Shown piece by piece: positions 44,455 through 56,274 of a DNA stretch of 64,000 bases. The notes under the pieces are model-generated. The model did no database searches and had not been told where the DNA came from. It was given only the letters and a program-made list of their open reading frames with translations. Each line of letters starts with the position of its first letter. Within the stretch, counting starts at the first letter, position 1. Origin of the DNA: Topomyia yanbarensis (lineage: Eukaryota > Arthropoda > Insecta > Diptera > Culicidae); assembly GCF_030247195.1 (NCBI RefSeq), contig NC_080672.1, positions 312,630,127 through 312,694,126 of the forward strand, written 5' to 3'. The translations under genes and the position numbers were made by a program.

Positions 44455-46120
44455 CAATGAAATCTGTCGTCTCTTCTCCATTAAGTTCGCCAGTGTTTTC
44501 AATGCTGAAGTTTTACCTCCTGAGCATATTTCCGCCGCCGCCAGAAACATCCCTTTGCAAACACAGACTTTTAGTCAAATGGATGTAGACGATGCAATGA
44601 TTACCCGAGCAGCCCGCCAATTGAAGTCAACTCATAAACCGGGACCTGATGGAATACCGTCCGTTCTTTTGAAACATCATGTCGATCGTTTGCTGTCTCC
44701 ACTTCGTCACATTTTCCAACTGTCTTTATCTAAGGGAATTTTCCCCTCATGCTGGAAATACGCACATATGTTTCCTGTATATAAAAAAGGTAAAAGGAAT
44801 GACATCGACAACTACCGTGGCATCACATCTCTTTGCGCCGTTTCAAAGCTGTTTGAACTTATCGTCATGGAGCCTCTTTTCAGTCACTGCAAACAATACC
44901 TGAGCGATGACCAACACGGTTTCATGCCCGGACGCTCGACTACAACAAATTTGCTGTGTCTTACCTCATTCATCACTACGACTATGGCGGAACGGAATCA
45001 AACGGATGTTATTTACACTGATCTGTCGGCAGCTTTCGACAGGATTAACCACGCTATAGCCGTTGCCAAGTTGCAGAGACTAGGATTACATGGTTCACTG
45101 CTTAAATGGTTAAATTGTTATCTTACCGACCGGTGGATGAATGTCACTATAGGTGATTCACAGTCAGATAAGTTTAAAGCTACTTCCGGTATTCCACAGG
45201 GAAGTCATCTTGGATCGATAATTTTTTTATTGTATTTCAACGATGTAAACCATGTTTTGGAAGGACCTCGTCTGTCCTTTGCGGATGACTTGAAAATGTA
45301 TGCACAGATTCATTCGATTGCTGATGCCCATTTCCTACAAAAACAACTGGACAGTTTCGCAGCTTGGTGTGATTTAAATGGAATGATCGTCAACCCTAGT
45401 AAATGCTCTGTGATCTCCTTTACAAGGAAAAAGCAACCTATTCGCTTCAAATACACCTTGGGGGAAGTTGAAATCGATCGCGTCAACCACGTTAAAGATC
45501 TTGGAGTTATCCTGGATGCCCAACTGACTTTCAAACAGCACGTCTCGTTCATCGTCGGTAAAGCATCACAAACGCTGGGCCTCATCATGCGAATAGCTAG
45601 AGACTTCACCGATGTACATTGTTTGAAGTCATTGTACTGTGCATTGGTTCGCCAAACTATTGAGTTCAGCTCCGCAGTGTGGAGTCCTTTCTACTTGAAC
45701 AGTGCGGAAAGAATAGAATCTATACAACGAAGATTTATTAGATTCGCTTTGCGCAGGCTACCGTGGCTAGATCCGCATCGGTTACCCAGCTACGAAAGTC
45801 GTTGTCTACTTATTGACCTGGACACCCTGCGAACCCGGCGGGATCTCTCCAAAGCGCTTTTAGTAGCAGACATTCTGCAGAATAGGATCGACTGCACTGC
45901 CCTTTTGCAAGATATCTCGCTCAACGTCCTCCCCAGAGCTCTAAGGAACAGACTCATGCTACGGTTGCCATTTCGTCGAACCAACTACGGGATGAACACA
46001 GCGATCAACGGTATTCAGAGGACCTTCAATAGAGTCGCTTCGGTCTTCAACTACCATCTTCCATGCGCAACGCTCCGTCGTCGGTTTGCGAGTATGCTGT
46101 CAGAATCAGAACCATACTGA
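44384..46120 (+). pseudogene. LINE ORF2, reverse transcriptase half
   Basis: Continues ORF2 in a shifted frame. It carries 'KPGPDGIPSVLLKHH', 'FPVYKKGKRNDIDNYRGIT', 'DQHGFMPGRSTTTNLL', 'DVIYTDLSAAFDRINH' (first aspartate), 'ATSGIPQGSHLGSIIF', 'LSFADDLKMYAQ' (catalytic FADD intact) and 'HVKDLGVILDAQLTF'. It ends 'FASMLSESEPY' at a natural stop. All core palm motifs are present. The only serious defect seen in ORF2 is the frame break at about 44440, which may also have removed a few dozen residues of linker. Codons 1-20 or so of this frame are out-of-frame with the real protein. Confidence 0.85.
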
Positions 46121-46305
46121 CTAATAGTGTTGTCCATACTCGTTAATATGTTTAACTATGTTATTTGTATGGTATAATGTGTCTTAATTGTGTATTGTAA
46201 TGATAATCTTTTAATTTGTATTTTATGTTAATTAATTAATTATTTTATCATTGGGGCATAACAACATAGCCTGTTGATATACATAAACAATAAACAATAA
46301 TGTAA

Positions 46306-46584
46306 AAGAGAGCTTCGACTGCTGTTGCGGCATTATCTAGGATGATGTCCAACAGCTCAAAGGTGTGCGCCAGTAGACGTAGGCTATCCTCTATCCTCAG
46401 GTACGGCGGCCCGTCATGGTCAACAGCACTGGGGGAAATCAGTTACCTACAGAAACTGGAGAGCACCTACCGCGTGATGTGCCTCAGAGTGATATCTGCT
46501 TACCGCACGGTATCACTGCAATCACCCAGATTACCTGCAGGCTACAGGGAATCTGGCGCACCGAGCAACAGACGACGAGTATGA
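46306..46584 (+). pseudogene. R1-like ORF2 continuation after the nested LINE
   Basis: Resumes the R1-like frame: 'RASTAVAALSRMM', 'LSSILRYGGPSWSTAL' and 'STYRVMCLRVISAYRTVS'. Compared with copy A (2421-3017), about 480 bp including the zinc knuckle are missing at about 46516. Only the last residues before the stop remain ('GYRESGAPSNRR', partly out of frame). The copy was therefore dead by deletion as well as by nonsense changes. Confidence 0.8.
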
Positions 46585-46834
46585 CTAACTAGTGATTGGT
46601 TAGTTGGAGCGGAAAAGGCCGAGCGCAAAAAAGTGAGTGAATGTCTCATGCTGAGGAAGGTTTGGCGCAGCGACTGGCAACCGCGTAAGGGGTAAACCCA
46701 GCCACCCCGAAGCAAGGCAGAAGAGCGAGTGTATAGGCGTATATGTGGACTGCCTCATGCCAAGATGGGAGGGTCGTAGCGTAGTATGTTGGGACTTAGC
46801 TATTGATACATCGTGGCGTGGCAGAGGAGTGAAG

Positions 46835-47275
46835 GGTGAGCATCTAAGTCAGCCTCACACGGTATGTTAGGGGTGAGCACAAAAGTCAGCCTCACATGGT
46901 ATGTTAGAGGTGAGCACAAAAGTAAGCCTCACAAGGTATGAAAACGGTGAGCACCCAAGTAAGCCTCACATGGTATGTCAGATTTGGGGCCTAAGAAAAA
47001 TGTCCCACATGTGATGCCAGGGAGAGCGACAGGGGTGTAATAGAGTGGTATGATCGAGAGTGAATCAGGTGATAGGGTGAGCATCCAAGTCAGCCACACA
47101 TAGTATGTTAGAGGTGAGCACAAAAGTAAGCCTCGCAAGATACGAAAAAGGTGAGCACACAAGTAAGCCTCGCATGGCGTGGTAGAGGTGAGCACAAAAG
47201 TAAGCCTCATGTGGAGTGTTAGAGAGTGAATCAGGGTGTGGCAGAGCGAGTACCCAAGTAAGCCTCATACAGGAT
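46835..47275 (+). repeat. Nine-unit minisatellite in the 3' UTR of R1-like copy B
   Basis: 'gtgagcacaaaagtaagcct'-type units start near 46837, 46874, 46911, 46947, 47077, 47114, 47151, 47188 and 47248, about 37 bp apart. An insert after the fourth unit contains 'tcaggtgatagg'. Number, order and insert correspond to copy A read in reverse. Confidence 0.85.
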
Positions 47276-47517
47276 GTATTAACGCGTGAGCGAGAGTGAG
47301 TGAGTGCATCAAGTACAGGCATCCCCCCAGAAGTAATACCGAGAGGTAGTCCCTGGGGGGAACAATGGCGGTGCCCAATAGAGTTGAGTCGGTATTATCT
47401 AGTCATGGTGTCACCATGAGAGCCCGACACTCCAGTACACCCCGTGTGGTAGCTTGACATCTACTAATAGCACGTGTACTGGTTTAGTGCGTAAATTGCA
47501 TTCTCCAATAAAAAAAA

Positions 47518-48010
47518 ACTTTGGAATACCAATAACGGCGCTGGCCACGTCCTTAGAGTCATCGGAGAAGGTAAGGAATACTATATCGATTTTGTTGGCT
47601 ATTTGCGGCAAATTTAAGACTAATTGATACGGTAGAACCTTGTGGCAATTAAAACATAATAACGAAGGGAAGGAATGTTAGTGTAACAACGTTGTTGTGG
47701 AGACTTCATATACCTCTGCATCTCCACGTTTGCCACGGGAAGGCGTTTTAGTTAATAGGATAGGGGTAAAGAGTTACACAAATCTGGATTCACCTTGATA
47801 CGTTATACGATCTATGCAAATCTCAGTAGTATTACCATTTGTTAATTGCTTTGGGCAGCCGTCTGTTAAGAACTTATGAAATATTTTTCGTTTACTGGAT
47901 TAATTTTTAAATGCTCAATTTGTAAAAAAGTAACTTCAGCTCCGGACAGCCGACAGTCGGGAGTGTTGCATATGGTTAATTGAATCAAACGGCAGGTGAA
48001 CGATCTTATT
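47518..48010 (-). repeat. Repeat X, segment right of the R1 insertion
   Basis: Matches the reverse complement of about 60775-60385: 'ggccacgtcctta', 'gcatctccacgtttgccacg', 'gaatctggattcaccttg' (allowing small changes) and 'ccggacagccgacagtcggg'. Together with 40490-40621 it restores the order seen in the uninterrupted copy. Confidence 0.75.
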
Positions 48011-50060
48011 ATTCCTTGCTCCTTCATTCCGCCCGCATTCCAAAAACAATACAATATTTATTTTTTATTATTATTATTATTTTCATCTGACCGACATGGT
48101 CTACATGAAACAGTGGGTGAACGGAGAACAGTAAGTCTAGTTATGTGCGGTATGCAAACTAGGCTCGATGGCGGATCCAAGACATAGTGTCTCGATCATA
48201 TACATTTGGAACAACATCAGATGTTGTTTCAAACTATTCTCAACTCCTATTCGACAGCTCTCACAACGCCACCCATGTTACGGCTTGGTAAGGCTAAACT
48301 GGTGCCGAGGGGGGTCAATTAAGGTTATCTGGCGTATTCTTGATGGTCACATCATTAGCTTCTGCATTTAAATCGTCAGATAGCCTTAGTTGATTATAGA
48401 ATTAGGGATTTTTTATAAAATTATTTATATTATAAATTATTTTTGCTTCAGTTAGTTGATATTCGAGCTTGTAGAATTCCTTGAGCGTCTCATATACAAT
48501 TTCCGACGGAAATTGAGGATTCGATTGAAGAAGTGTCTTCTATGAGACGGTCGACCGAGGGCGTCGGAATGCCGAAAGAGATGAGCAGCGGTATGCGAGT
48601 TTTACAAGAGGGAATGAGACACTTACCACACAACATTCGATTCAACAAAACTGAGAAATACGTTTCCAGATGTGTACTACTAATGTCATACAACTCAGCG
48701 CATTCGCCGGAAGGTTAAGTATGGAAGATCTTTTGAGTAAGTGAATTTTATCATTTATATCATTAAAATAAATATATACATATTTAAATATACTAAATAC
48801 GCGTCGATTTCTTCCTTCCGGGAAGGAATCGAAAATTTTACTGTAATATTAAAATCCAATTGATACAAACATTACTTTACGGCGGGGCTGGTTGATGGAA
48901 CGATGACCTCGGAACATGTTTGGCGCTGTACAAGAAATGGGTCATCGGAAAGTCAATTGAGCTAACACCTACCTAAATCCATGAACCAAGTTATTTGCAT
49001 GAATATATTTAAATACACGCAAACATCTTTTTACTACCAGCTAGTGGGAGATAGGATGGTTAACACACACACACACACCGACATGGCCTGCAAGAAACAG
49101 AATGAGGAAAAGCCTATTTAAAGTTCGTGTTAAAACACCCCCCAAATGCGCGTAAAACCTCATTATCTTTTCGATTACACATATTAAACAATATTTATAT
49201 ATAATGAATAGCGATTACCTTTAGTGTCTCTAGACATTTGCCGATGTATCTATGTAGTTAAAGGTTTCGTAATACACCCGTTAATTATAGTATATAAATT
49301 TTGGTATTACTATTAATGACAATTATGTATTGGCTTCTTTCTCCGCAGACGATGCATTCGGATACGTGTTCCCTTACAATGTCATCAAATCAAAGTATAT
49401 TTAAAATTACATACGACAAAATTTGTGCAATTCAGAATATAACGAAACGAAGACTACTTAGTTATTTTTATTTGCATTAAAATAAGATCAGAAAAAAATG
49501 GTTGGATAACCGAAGTGCTTCATTTTCAAAGATAGCACTGCTGATGAATCACTGTATAAAATAAGTGATAAGCGACGTGGACGAGAATAGCTGGCCACCG
49601 CCGTTATCATATGTCCATTTGAATTTTTTAACAAAATGTGAAAAATATAACAAAATGTGTAAAATGGGTCGCAATTTCATGGAACGGTTTGTTGGCCTAT
49701 TATTTCGGCTATTTGGCGGCGCAGTGGTCAATTCGGATGAACACCTAAAAGTTGGATTGTGATTTTTTTGTTTTTAAATTTGTATTTTTCGGATACACTA
49801 TTTGTCTTAGAATAAACAAAAAAATAAACATATTTGCCTCAAAATGTGCATGGTTCATAAGGGGAATTTTAGAAATCCATTAGGTTTTTCATAAATGCCC
49901 TAAATTATAAGCTTGATTGATTCTGATTTTTCTTATTTAAATCATTTTTCAATATATTCAAACAAGTTTTACTGAACAACACATATCAGTAACGAGCGTT
50001 GATTCTTTTTTATTCGTTTGGTGAAATAATAATGACAATTAAGTAAAAGCGATGAAAGTG
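48010..50060. other. Non-coding DNA downstream of the SDR gene
   Basis: A TTA microsatellite (48060-48082), a CA run (49064-49078), and 'ccgacatgg(t/c)ct(a/g)ca' at 48093 and 49078 that hint at a dispersed repeat. Short open frames (48533-48718, 49565-49762) are not recognised. Confidence 0.5.
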
Positions 50061-50066
50061 ATTAAT

Positions 50067-50072
50067 TTTATT
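50067..50072 (-). terminator. Possible polyadenylation signal of the SDR gene
   Basis: AATAAA on the minus strand only 6 bases past the stop. A second candidate is at 50009-50014, which would give a more usual 3' UTR length. Confidence 0.4.
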
Positions 50073-50077
50073 ACAGT

Positions 50078-51938
50078 TCACGTCAAAAACTTGTTGGCCT
50101 CGAAGTGAACTTGGGCAATTTTATTGTCAGATGCAACCCAAACCGATCCAGTTTCACCTTCCGTGATCACCTTAACAACGCACTTGGCGACGACACTTGG
50201 TCTAAAAAAGAAAATGATTTCATTGTTATATATTGCTAAAATATTTAGCCAACACCTACTCTTGAACAGTCATTTTTTCCAACATCTTCAGAGCGGCTGC
50301 GTCCGAAAGAGCTGCATTTAAAATATTAGTGTTTGTCGCGCCAGGACAAATCGCAACCACCTTTACGCCCGTTTCGTTATACAGCGCCTCCGACTGGTGA
50401 AGAAAAACAAAACAACAGCAGCTTCAGTATACGTTGGTATCAAACCTGTTGCATTGTTGCAACCCCTAAGCATCTCGTAAAACCGGTAACTCCGAACTTT
50501 GAAGCACCATACACAGCACAAAGTGGGGAAGGTTCCAACCCGGCAATAGAGGAAATATTAACGACAACACCCCCGTTGCCTGATTTCGTTTTGCTCATCA
50601 AGTCCACCGCGATGAATGTGCAGTCGACTAAACCTATCTGAAATGTATTATATAGTAACTATTGGAGTGTTTTCATCATTCAACATTACCAAATTAGTTC
50701 CAATACATCGTGCAGGATCATTGTCGAATATACCGGCTGAATTCACCAAAATGTCGATCGATCCCAACCATTGAATAGCATCCTGACGAAGGATCGTCTC
50801 CAGTCGTGTCTTATTCGTTACATCGCATTGGGCGTAGAACACGGTGGCATTTGGGTTGTGCGCCTTCAGATGAGTTTCCTGGGCAGAATTTAAAGTGGTT
50901 CCGAGATCCAGAAGAAGAATTTTCTGCAATTTGAAATTTATTACTTTGCACATAGTGTATTAAGCATATTTTAGTTCTATTAGGGAGGGTGCAGAACTAT
51001 TTTGTTATATACTCGGCCTATAACCGATGAAATTAATAGAGATTACTATCAATATCGTCACTTCGTCCTAAAGAACCAGTGTCCTCGGGAGGAACGCTGC
51101 TTCTTACCAATTAGAAGGCAAAAAACTCTTCATATTTTCTTTTGGTTACGCTCATATGAGTCTAGTTATAGTTTTCCGTTCCAAATATATAACCTATCCG
51201 TGCTTCAGTTTTTATATTCTTCGTTCACCAATTTGCTGAAAATGTCCAACAAATTCGATTTATATGTTACTATGTTTTAATTGCCGAAAGGTTCAACTGT
51301 ATCGAGTTTGTTGGCTATTTTCGGCAAATTTGAGACTAAGAGAAACGAAAGCAATGAAATTGAAAGACGGATAGGTATTCTAGAGCGAATCAGTTATAAA
51401 ATTTGAACGGAAAACTAGGACTAGGCGTCGGCGGTAAAACATGATGATGAGTTATGTACTACCATAGACCATGCGGTAAACTTGGGCGCAACGCCCAACT
51501 CCTACTTAGCAGAAGGCAAAGAATTCTTCACATTTCCTTTCGATCATGTCCATATGAGCCTGCCTAGTCCTAGTGTTCCGTTCTAAGTTTATAACTGATT
51601 CGCTCTAGAATACCTATCCGTCTTTCAATTTCATTGCTTCCGTTTCTCTTAGTCTCAAATTTGCCGAAAATAGCCAACAAAATCGATACAAATTCGATTT
51701 AGTAGATATTTGCAACTTAATAACGGTGCTCATGCGTTGTTTTGTTGGAAAGTTTCCGTGAGAAACATCGATGAGGAATTTTTACGGCAAGAAAAGTTAA
51801 AAATATAATCACTACACGTATTGAATGCAAAAAAAAGCACTATACCGAAACACCACATTTTAGAAGCTCTTCCGCTGTCGCCAAACCAATCCCACTAGCT
51901 CCGCCTGTAATCACCGCGGTCTTATTGCTCAGTAACAT
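50078..51938 (-). CDS. Short-chain dehydrogenase/reductase, 15-PGDH/insect ADH-like, 5 exons
   Basis: A classical NAD-dependent SDR of 258 residues, a normal length. Exons (minus) are 51938-51846, 50923-50690, 50637-50446, 50393-50260 and 50201-50078, all with GT-AG introns and continuous frame. Residues 11-18 are the TGGASGIG cofactor loop. Asp37, after 'KILLL', suggests NAD over NADP. D65 lies in 'CDVT'. 'NSAG' at 92-95 is the structural NAG motif. Ser139 (NISSIAG), Tyr152 and Lys156 (YGASK) form the catalytic set. 'CPGATNT' follows. Such enzymes oxidise a secondary alcohol substrate, and the closest group by eye is insect 15-hydroxyprostaglandin dehydrogenase-like proteins. The true substrate is unknown. 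Intron 1 (922 bp) is full of repeats; the others are 52-66 bp. It appears intact. Confidence 0.92.
50990..51720. repeat. Repeat cluster with inverted copies in SDR intron 1
   Basis: 51300-51425 is the inverted counterpart of 51560-51700 ('ttggctattttcggcaaatt', 'gaaagacggataggtattct', 'gagcgaatcagttata'), making a foldback with about a 140-bp loop. 51085-51270 is a diverged direct copy of 51500-51690 ('agaaggcaaa', 'tcttcacattt..tttcg', 'atatgag'). The words 'ttggctatttgcggcaaatt' also occur near 47596 beside repeat X. Confidence 0.7.
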
Positions 51939-51949
51939 ACTTCTGTTGT

Positions 51950-52770
51950 CAAATAACTGCTGATCAACGCTTGCTGAGCTAGAGCTGTCTACTAGCCATA
52001 TTTTTATTATTCAGTGCCCAATATAGTCATTTACCTAAGGTAAAATAGCCTTTATTAATGAGTTGAGGTAACCGTTGTATCTCATAGCGAAGATCAAAAC
52101 GATATGTACATCATGACAAATAACCACTCCATTATAAAGTTAATTAGAACAAAAGATCTTTCACTAAATCGAATTGTTCTGCATAACCGGAAATTTGTCG
52201 TTGGTAACGATTTATGCAGCAGTTCAAATAAAGTTGTTTATTGAACAATGGTATGTTAGTAGCAATAAATACCTTTATTACCCTCCCAATTAAAAGTTAT
52301 TCTCATCGAACAGTACGAACAATCATGCGACCTTCACTCACAACAAGTGCATAATTATAATTCTTTTTTTGTCTTGGAATCTGCCCAGACTCGTTCAGAT
52401 AATAAATCGTGTTTTGTATATAAACTGAAATTTTCCTAGTCATGTTCAGATAGAAGACTTGTATGAAAAAATAGATACAAACTTGGCCAGCTTCACTTTG
52501 CTGATTGAAATAATGACAGAATCGATTTTCAGTCATCCTATGCAATCAGTTTGTTACTTACATGATTGATCAAATGAAAATGTTGATCCAAGAAACAACA
52601 ATACACTTATAAATAACTAATAAAGAGCCCTAAGCCAAAATTGTGAATCAGTTTGGAAATAAAAGTGAAACGTGAAGAAACCTGCAGCCACCTCCAGCTC
52701 CCAAAGAATATGTTTTCCTCTTTCTTTAAATCATTAACTCATTTCAAACTCAAATCAAATGAAATACCTT
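51950..52770. other. SDR upstream region, no further gene supported
   Basis: Should hold the SDR promoter, but no clear TATA or initiator pair was found. A minus-strand open frame at 52303-52545 ('YNYALVVSEGRMIVRTVR' at its end) has no recognised relative; it may be chance or an old fragment. Confidence 0.4.
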
Positions 52771-52771
52771 T

Positions 52772-53266
52772 CACGCAGAAAAAAATTCGTAAAAATAAAC
52801 AAATTTTGGTTTTAAATAGCAATTTTCCCGTTTGATAAAGTGACAAACAAGATTCAGATTTGATACAATCAATACTGTTGGTTGAAATTACCAACTAATT
52901 CATTTGTTGGCTTTTCAGTAGTTTTAACAAATATTTCGTTTGAAACAACAAAATCATGATCAGTTTAACTGAACAAACAAGTTTGAAGAAACAAAAACAA
53001 ATCTTGTATCAACCAAAGGAGGGAACAACTCAAATTTAATTGAAATTAAACAAAGATTCTGTTGGTTTTTAACAAAGGGATCAGTTGGATAATTTTTATT
53101 TTGATTCAACAATGTTTCTATTTAAAATGTAAACAGAAGTATTTGTTGAACTAAACCAAATAGATGCTTTCGAAAAACGCCCATTTCAGTTTGAAACAAT
53201 CATTCGCAACGTTTTAGACTCAACTAAACGTTTTGTTGATTCAAAAAGGCCTGATTCTTCTGCGTG
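52772..53266 (+). mobile_element. ~500-bp non-autonomous element, copy 2
   Basis: Same orientation and almost the same sequence as 24608-25109, from 'cacgcagaaaaaaatt' to 'aggcctgattcttctgcgtg'. No clear target duplication survives here (aataccttt versus gtcatgggt). Confidence 0.8.
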
Positions 53267-53419
53267 GTCATGGGTATTTGGTCATTCCGGTATACAGTTC
53301 TCTACGGCTCATGTACGTACACGTCACATGACACAAATACTACATCACTAGATGGTCAAAAATTATAAACAAAGACGGCAACAGCAAATGGGATTGTTTT
53401 CAACCAAGAAACTGCATTA

Positions 53420-53492
53420 GTGTTCGTGAGATCGACCGACAAGAACTCAATTATTGAAAATGGATTGGCGGATGAATTGCCTAGAACAGGCG
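53420..53492 (+). pseudogene. LINE RNase H-like fragment, left of the insertion
   Basis: The frame ends 'IIENGLADELPRTG', similar to the 'GNE+ADELA+.G' segment of the RNase H domain in I/LOA-type LINEs. Disregarding the DNA element and one AGGCG copy, the frame continues at 62823 with 'DAIGFDDAEPICWV', like the 'PEP' stretch that follows in such proteins. The similarity is short, so this is tentative. Confidence 0.4.
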
Positions 53493-53513
53493 CAAAGTGG
53501 CGAATTTCATTAA

Positions 53514-54475
53514 CCCTAGAACGTTGCACTTGCGTTTTCCACCCTAGAACGTTTCACTGGGGTACAAATGTACCACACGCGTTTAATTGCAATTTTCGCA
53601 GGTAAAAATGCAAGCAAAGGAAATGTGTAATACATCATTTTCTTCGTTTTTTTAATTGCGAAAACAACTGTGTAAAAGAAAGAACGGAGTTTATTGAATC
53701 AATGATACATAAATTGGTTTGAACAAAAGAAAAGTGATAAAATCGCGGTTTTGACTTTTTTCACAAAAATTACTATAACTTTGCGAATTTTTAACCGATT
53801 TGAAAAAAAAATCAAATGATTCTAAAAGTTGAAAGAATGGTCTAGAAACGATATAAAAGGGAATTTCGATTTTTTTGAAAATGTGCAATTATTTGGAAGA
53901 GTGTAAGTTAGGATTTTTAGGTTTTGGAAAATACCATGAAATGTGATGGAAATTGAAATGAAAAAAATATTTCTGACCAGTTATACATTGATGACACGCA
54001 ACGTTACTGTTACAGCAGTTACTGTGCGCAAATTATACTTGTGAGCCATTGTTTTGAAAAACTATAAAAATAAACAATAAAAATCAGCAAAAATGAGAAC
54101 GGTTTTTTCTATTTCAAAATTAAATTAAATTAATTGAATAAATGATTAAAAACGATTATATAACACTAATTGTAACTTATGTAGTAAAACAACCAGTATT
54201 TAAACTGGTATTGTCACGAGTCACATTTACACGGACAGAACGAAACCTAACGAAACACTAACGGCAACCGTACACTGGGGTACAAATATACTCCACGCCA
54301 ACTTTGACACCTGCTCCTACGAAAGCCATAAGCAAACTGGCTATACCACCTTTCCCTACTCTTACTAGGAACTCTAAATTGAATTATAGATAGGATCCCA
54401 ATACCGAATTTTCGTCTTCACACGACTTCAAAGAAGGCGTGGGGTACATTTGTACCCCAATGCAACGTTCTAGGG
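53514..54475. mobile_element. piggyBac-like non-autonomous element (962 bp)
   Basis: The ends CCCTAGAACGTTGCA (left) and its inverted match at 54461-54475 are flanked by TTAA at 53510-53513 and 54476-54479, the diagnostic piggyBac target. Just inside, 'ggggtacaaatgtacc' (53559) pairs with 'ggggtacatttgtacccc' (54441), and 'ccctagaacgtttcac' is repeated at 53543. There is no transposase. Confidence 0.9.
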
Positions 54476-54699
54476 TTAAAAACCTGGCCAAATGTCGAAA
54501 ATGGCATGGTAGTACTTAGTGTTCTAGTACATGTATTATCCTATATTATATATTATTATATTATACATTAGATGGTGCTGTTGCATGGAATTTTAAGTGA
54601 AATGTTCCAAAATTCCCATATTTGCGGTATTGGTACACACAAAAAGATTAAACTACCGCGTTTTGCTAATACTTTTTATTGGGCACTCGAAAGTAGCGT

Positions 54700-56270
54700 A
54701 GCCAGAGGGGAGGGCGTGGGTTTGGTGTTTACACCTCCCCCAAACCAAATTAATTGAATTGAAAAAAAATGATCAGTTTAATTTAAAAAAATATTTAATA
54801 TATAAGTAAGAGTTTTAGAAGTTTACTATCATTATAGTGAGAACTTAATATAAAATTGTGGGAATGGGATTTTTTAACTGATATTTTAGTGAGGAGTTTA
54901 TAATTGACAAATCATGTCAATATTAAATAAAATATCTGCATGGAAACATCCGCATAGAAACTGATGCAAAAAGGCATTTTCCGTTGGGCTCTAGTAGGCC
55001 AAGATCAGCTTTTATGGGTATTTCATTTTATTGTACTATCAATTATTTGAATAGCCACTAAGTAGGATTGAAAATGAAGAAAATTAAAAAAATCGAGTTA
55101 GTGACTATTTATATTGTACATTTGAGTACTGAATTAAGGTGAAGCGATGCCAAAATCACAACAAAGGTTCGGTTATGTTCAGCTATGTTCGGGTTAAGTT
55201 CAGCATCTGTGTGCAGCTAGAACGGACTATACCGATAGGAGATGGCACGCACACAAGCGTATCGTTTAGCAATCAGCTGATTGGTTTTTGTACCACGTGT
55301 TTCATTTGTTTTGAAAATTGTAAAGGTACAAATTTCCCAAACGAATCAAAATTCCGTGAAGAAAATCTATTCATCTGCATGTGCTAGCATGCTTACATAC
55401 AGTGGAGATAAGACATTTAAGTTACAAACGATTTTGTCTTGCGCGCCAATGCAATGTTTTGATTTTGACGATGAAATAAAAAGAAGAAGCAGAAACGACG
55501 GTAGCCATTTTAGCTGCCACCTTGTGACTCAATTCAGCATGTCCTTAAATGGCGTAATACAATTTCGTATACAAGGACTCGTTCTTATGCTATGAACTTT
55601 AATAGCGAAGAAAAGTAAAATAAATGCTCCAAAACAGTTTTTACGCTCAATATCATATAGCTTCGAAACAGTCAGCTATAGAGGTTTAGTATCTTCGAAG
55701 AATTTTGCAACGTAAAACATCTTCTGGTAAAATGATTTTGGCAAATAATCCTCCCAGATGGATGCATTAATTCTTCAAACAAATTTAGTCTCGAAAAACT
55801 TGGTGCCTTCAGTAAAGTCTTCGAGATTTGTATTACAGATAACGTGGCTGAAGACATGAATGCTCCATATATTCAGGGTATCGAGATATATTTGCTATTT
55901 GCGAAAGTTAACCTTCAAAATCAATTATTCTTATATTACTGTATATGATCTGCTGTTAATAAACAATTTTTTTCCAAGCCATGTGTCTCTGAAGCTTACA
56001 GTAACATTGAAGAAAAATGGATTTACGAATAATTTCGTAAATATCGTTTTATATCTCGATATGCTACATACATAAAACATTCATATCTTCAATAAAGATG
56101 TTTTAAATGAAATTCACAAAAACTTTGCTGAAGACATAAAGCTTTTTACAACTTTTTTGGAGAGTGGATTGTCCATGATTATTTCTAGGAGGATTTATCA
56201 TTAAAATGATTATATCTGAAGATGTGTTATTTTATATTCGAAAACTTGTTACTAAACTTTCACTTAAACA
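54700..56270. other. Left part of the hAT-like element, no gene seen
   Basis: AT-rich with unrecognised short frames (55139-55387, 55281-55595). 'tttgctgaagacat' near 56117 recurs at 37332, an old dispersed repeat. Confidence 0.45.
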
Positions 56271-56274
56271 ATTT

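Larger units (their letters stand above)
41744..46305 (+). mobile_element. Jockey/CR1-type LINE, near full length, nested in R1 copy B
   Basis: A 4.56-kb element with a 5' UTR (41744-42106), ORF1, ORF2 (endonuclease plus reverse transcriptase, one frame break) and an AT-rich 3' UTR ending 'aaacaataaacaataatg'. It is flanked by gtgcaaga (41736-41743) and gtaaaaga (46302-46309). The last four bases (aaga) match exactly, giving a short target duplication. Removing it joins 'DYTCK' and 'RASTAVAALS' of the R1 frame. The short tail repeats and PHD-like ORF1 lean towards the CR1 side of the Jockey/CR1 group. Confidence 0.85.
40622..47517 (+). mobile_element. R1-clade LINE copy B, containing a nested LINE
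   Basis: A 5'-truncated R1-like element that starts within the reverse transcriptase and ends in an A-run at 47509-47517. It is inserted into repeat X and flanked by actttgaaat (40612-40621) and actttggaat (47518-47527), a 10-bp duplication with one change. Inside it, 41744-46305 is a Jockey/CR1-type LINE. The R1-like DNA itself therefore totals about 2.3 kb. Its 3' UTR (46590-47508) is collinear with copy A. Confidence 0.85.
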
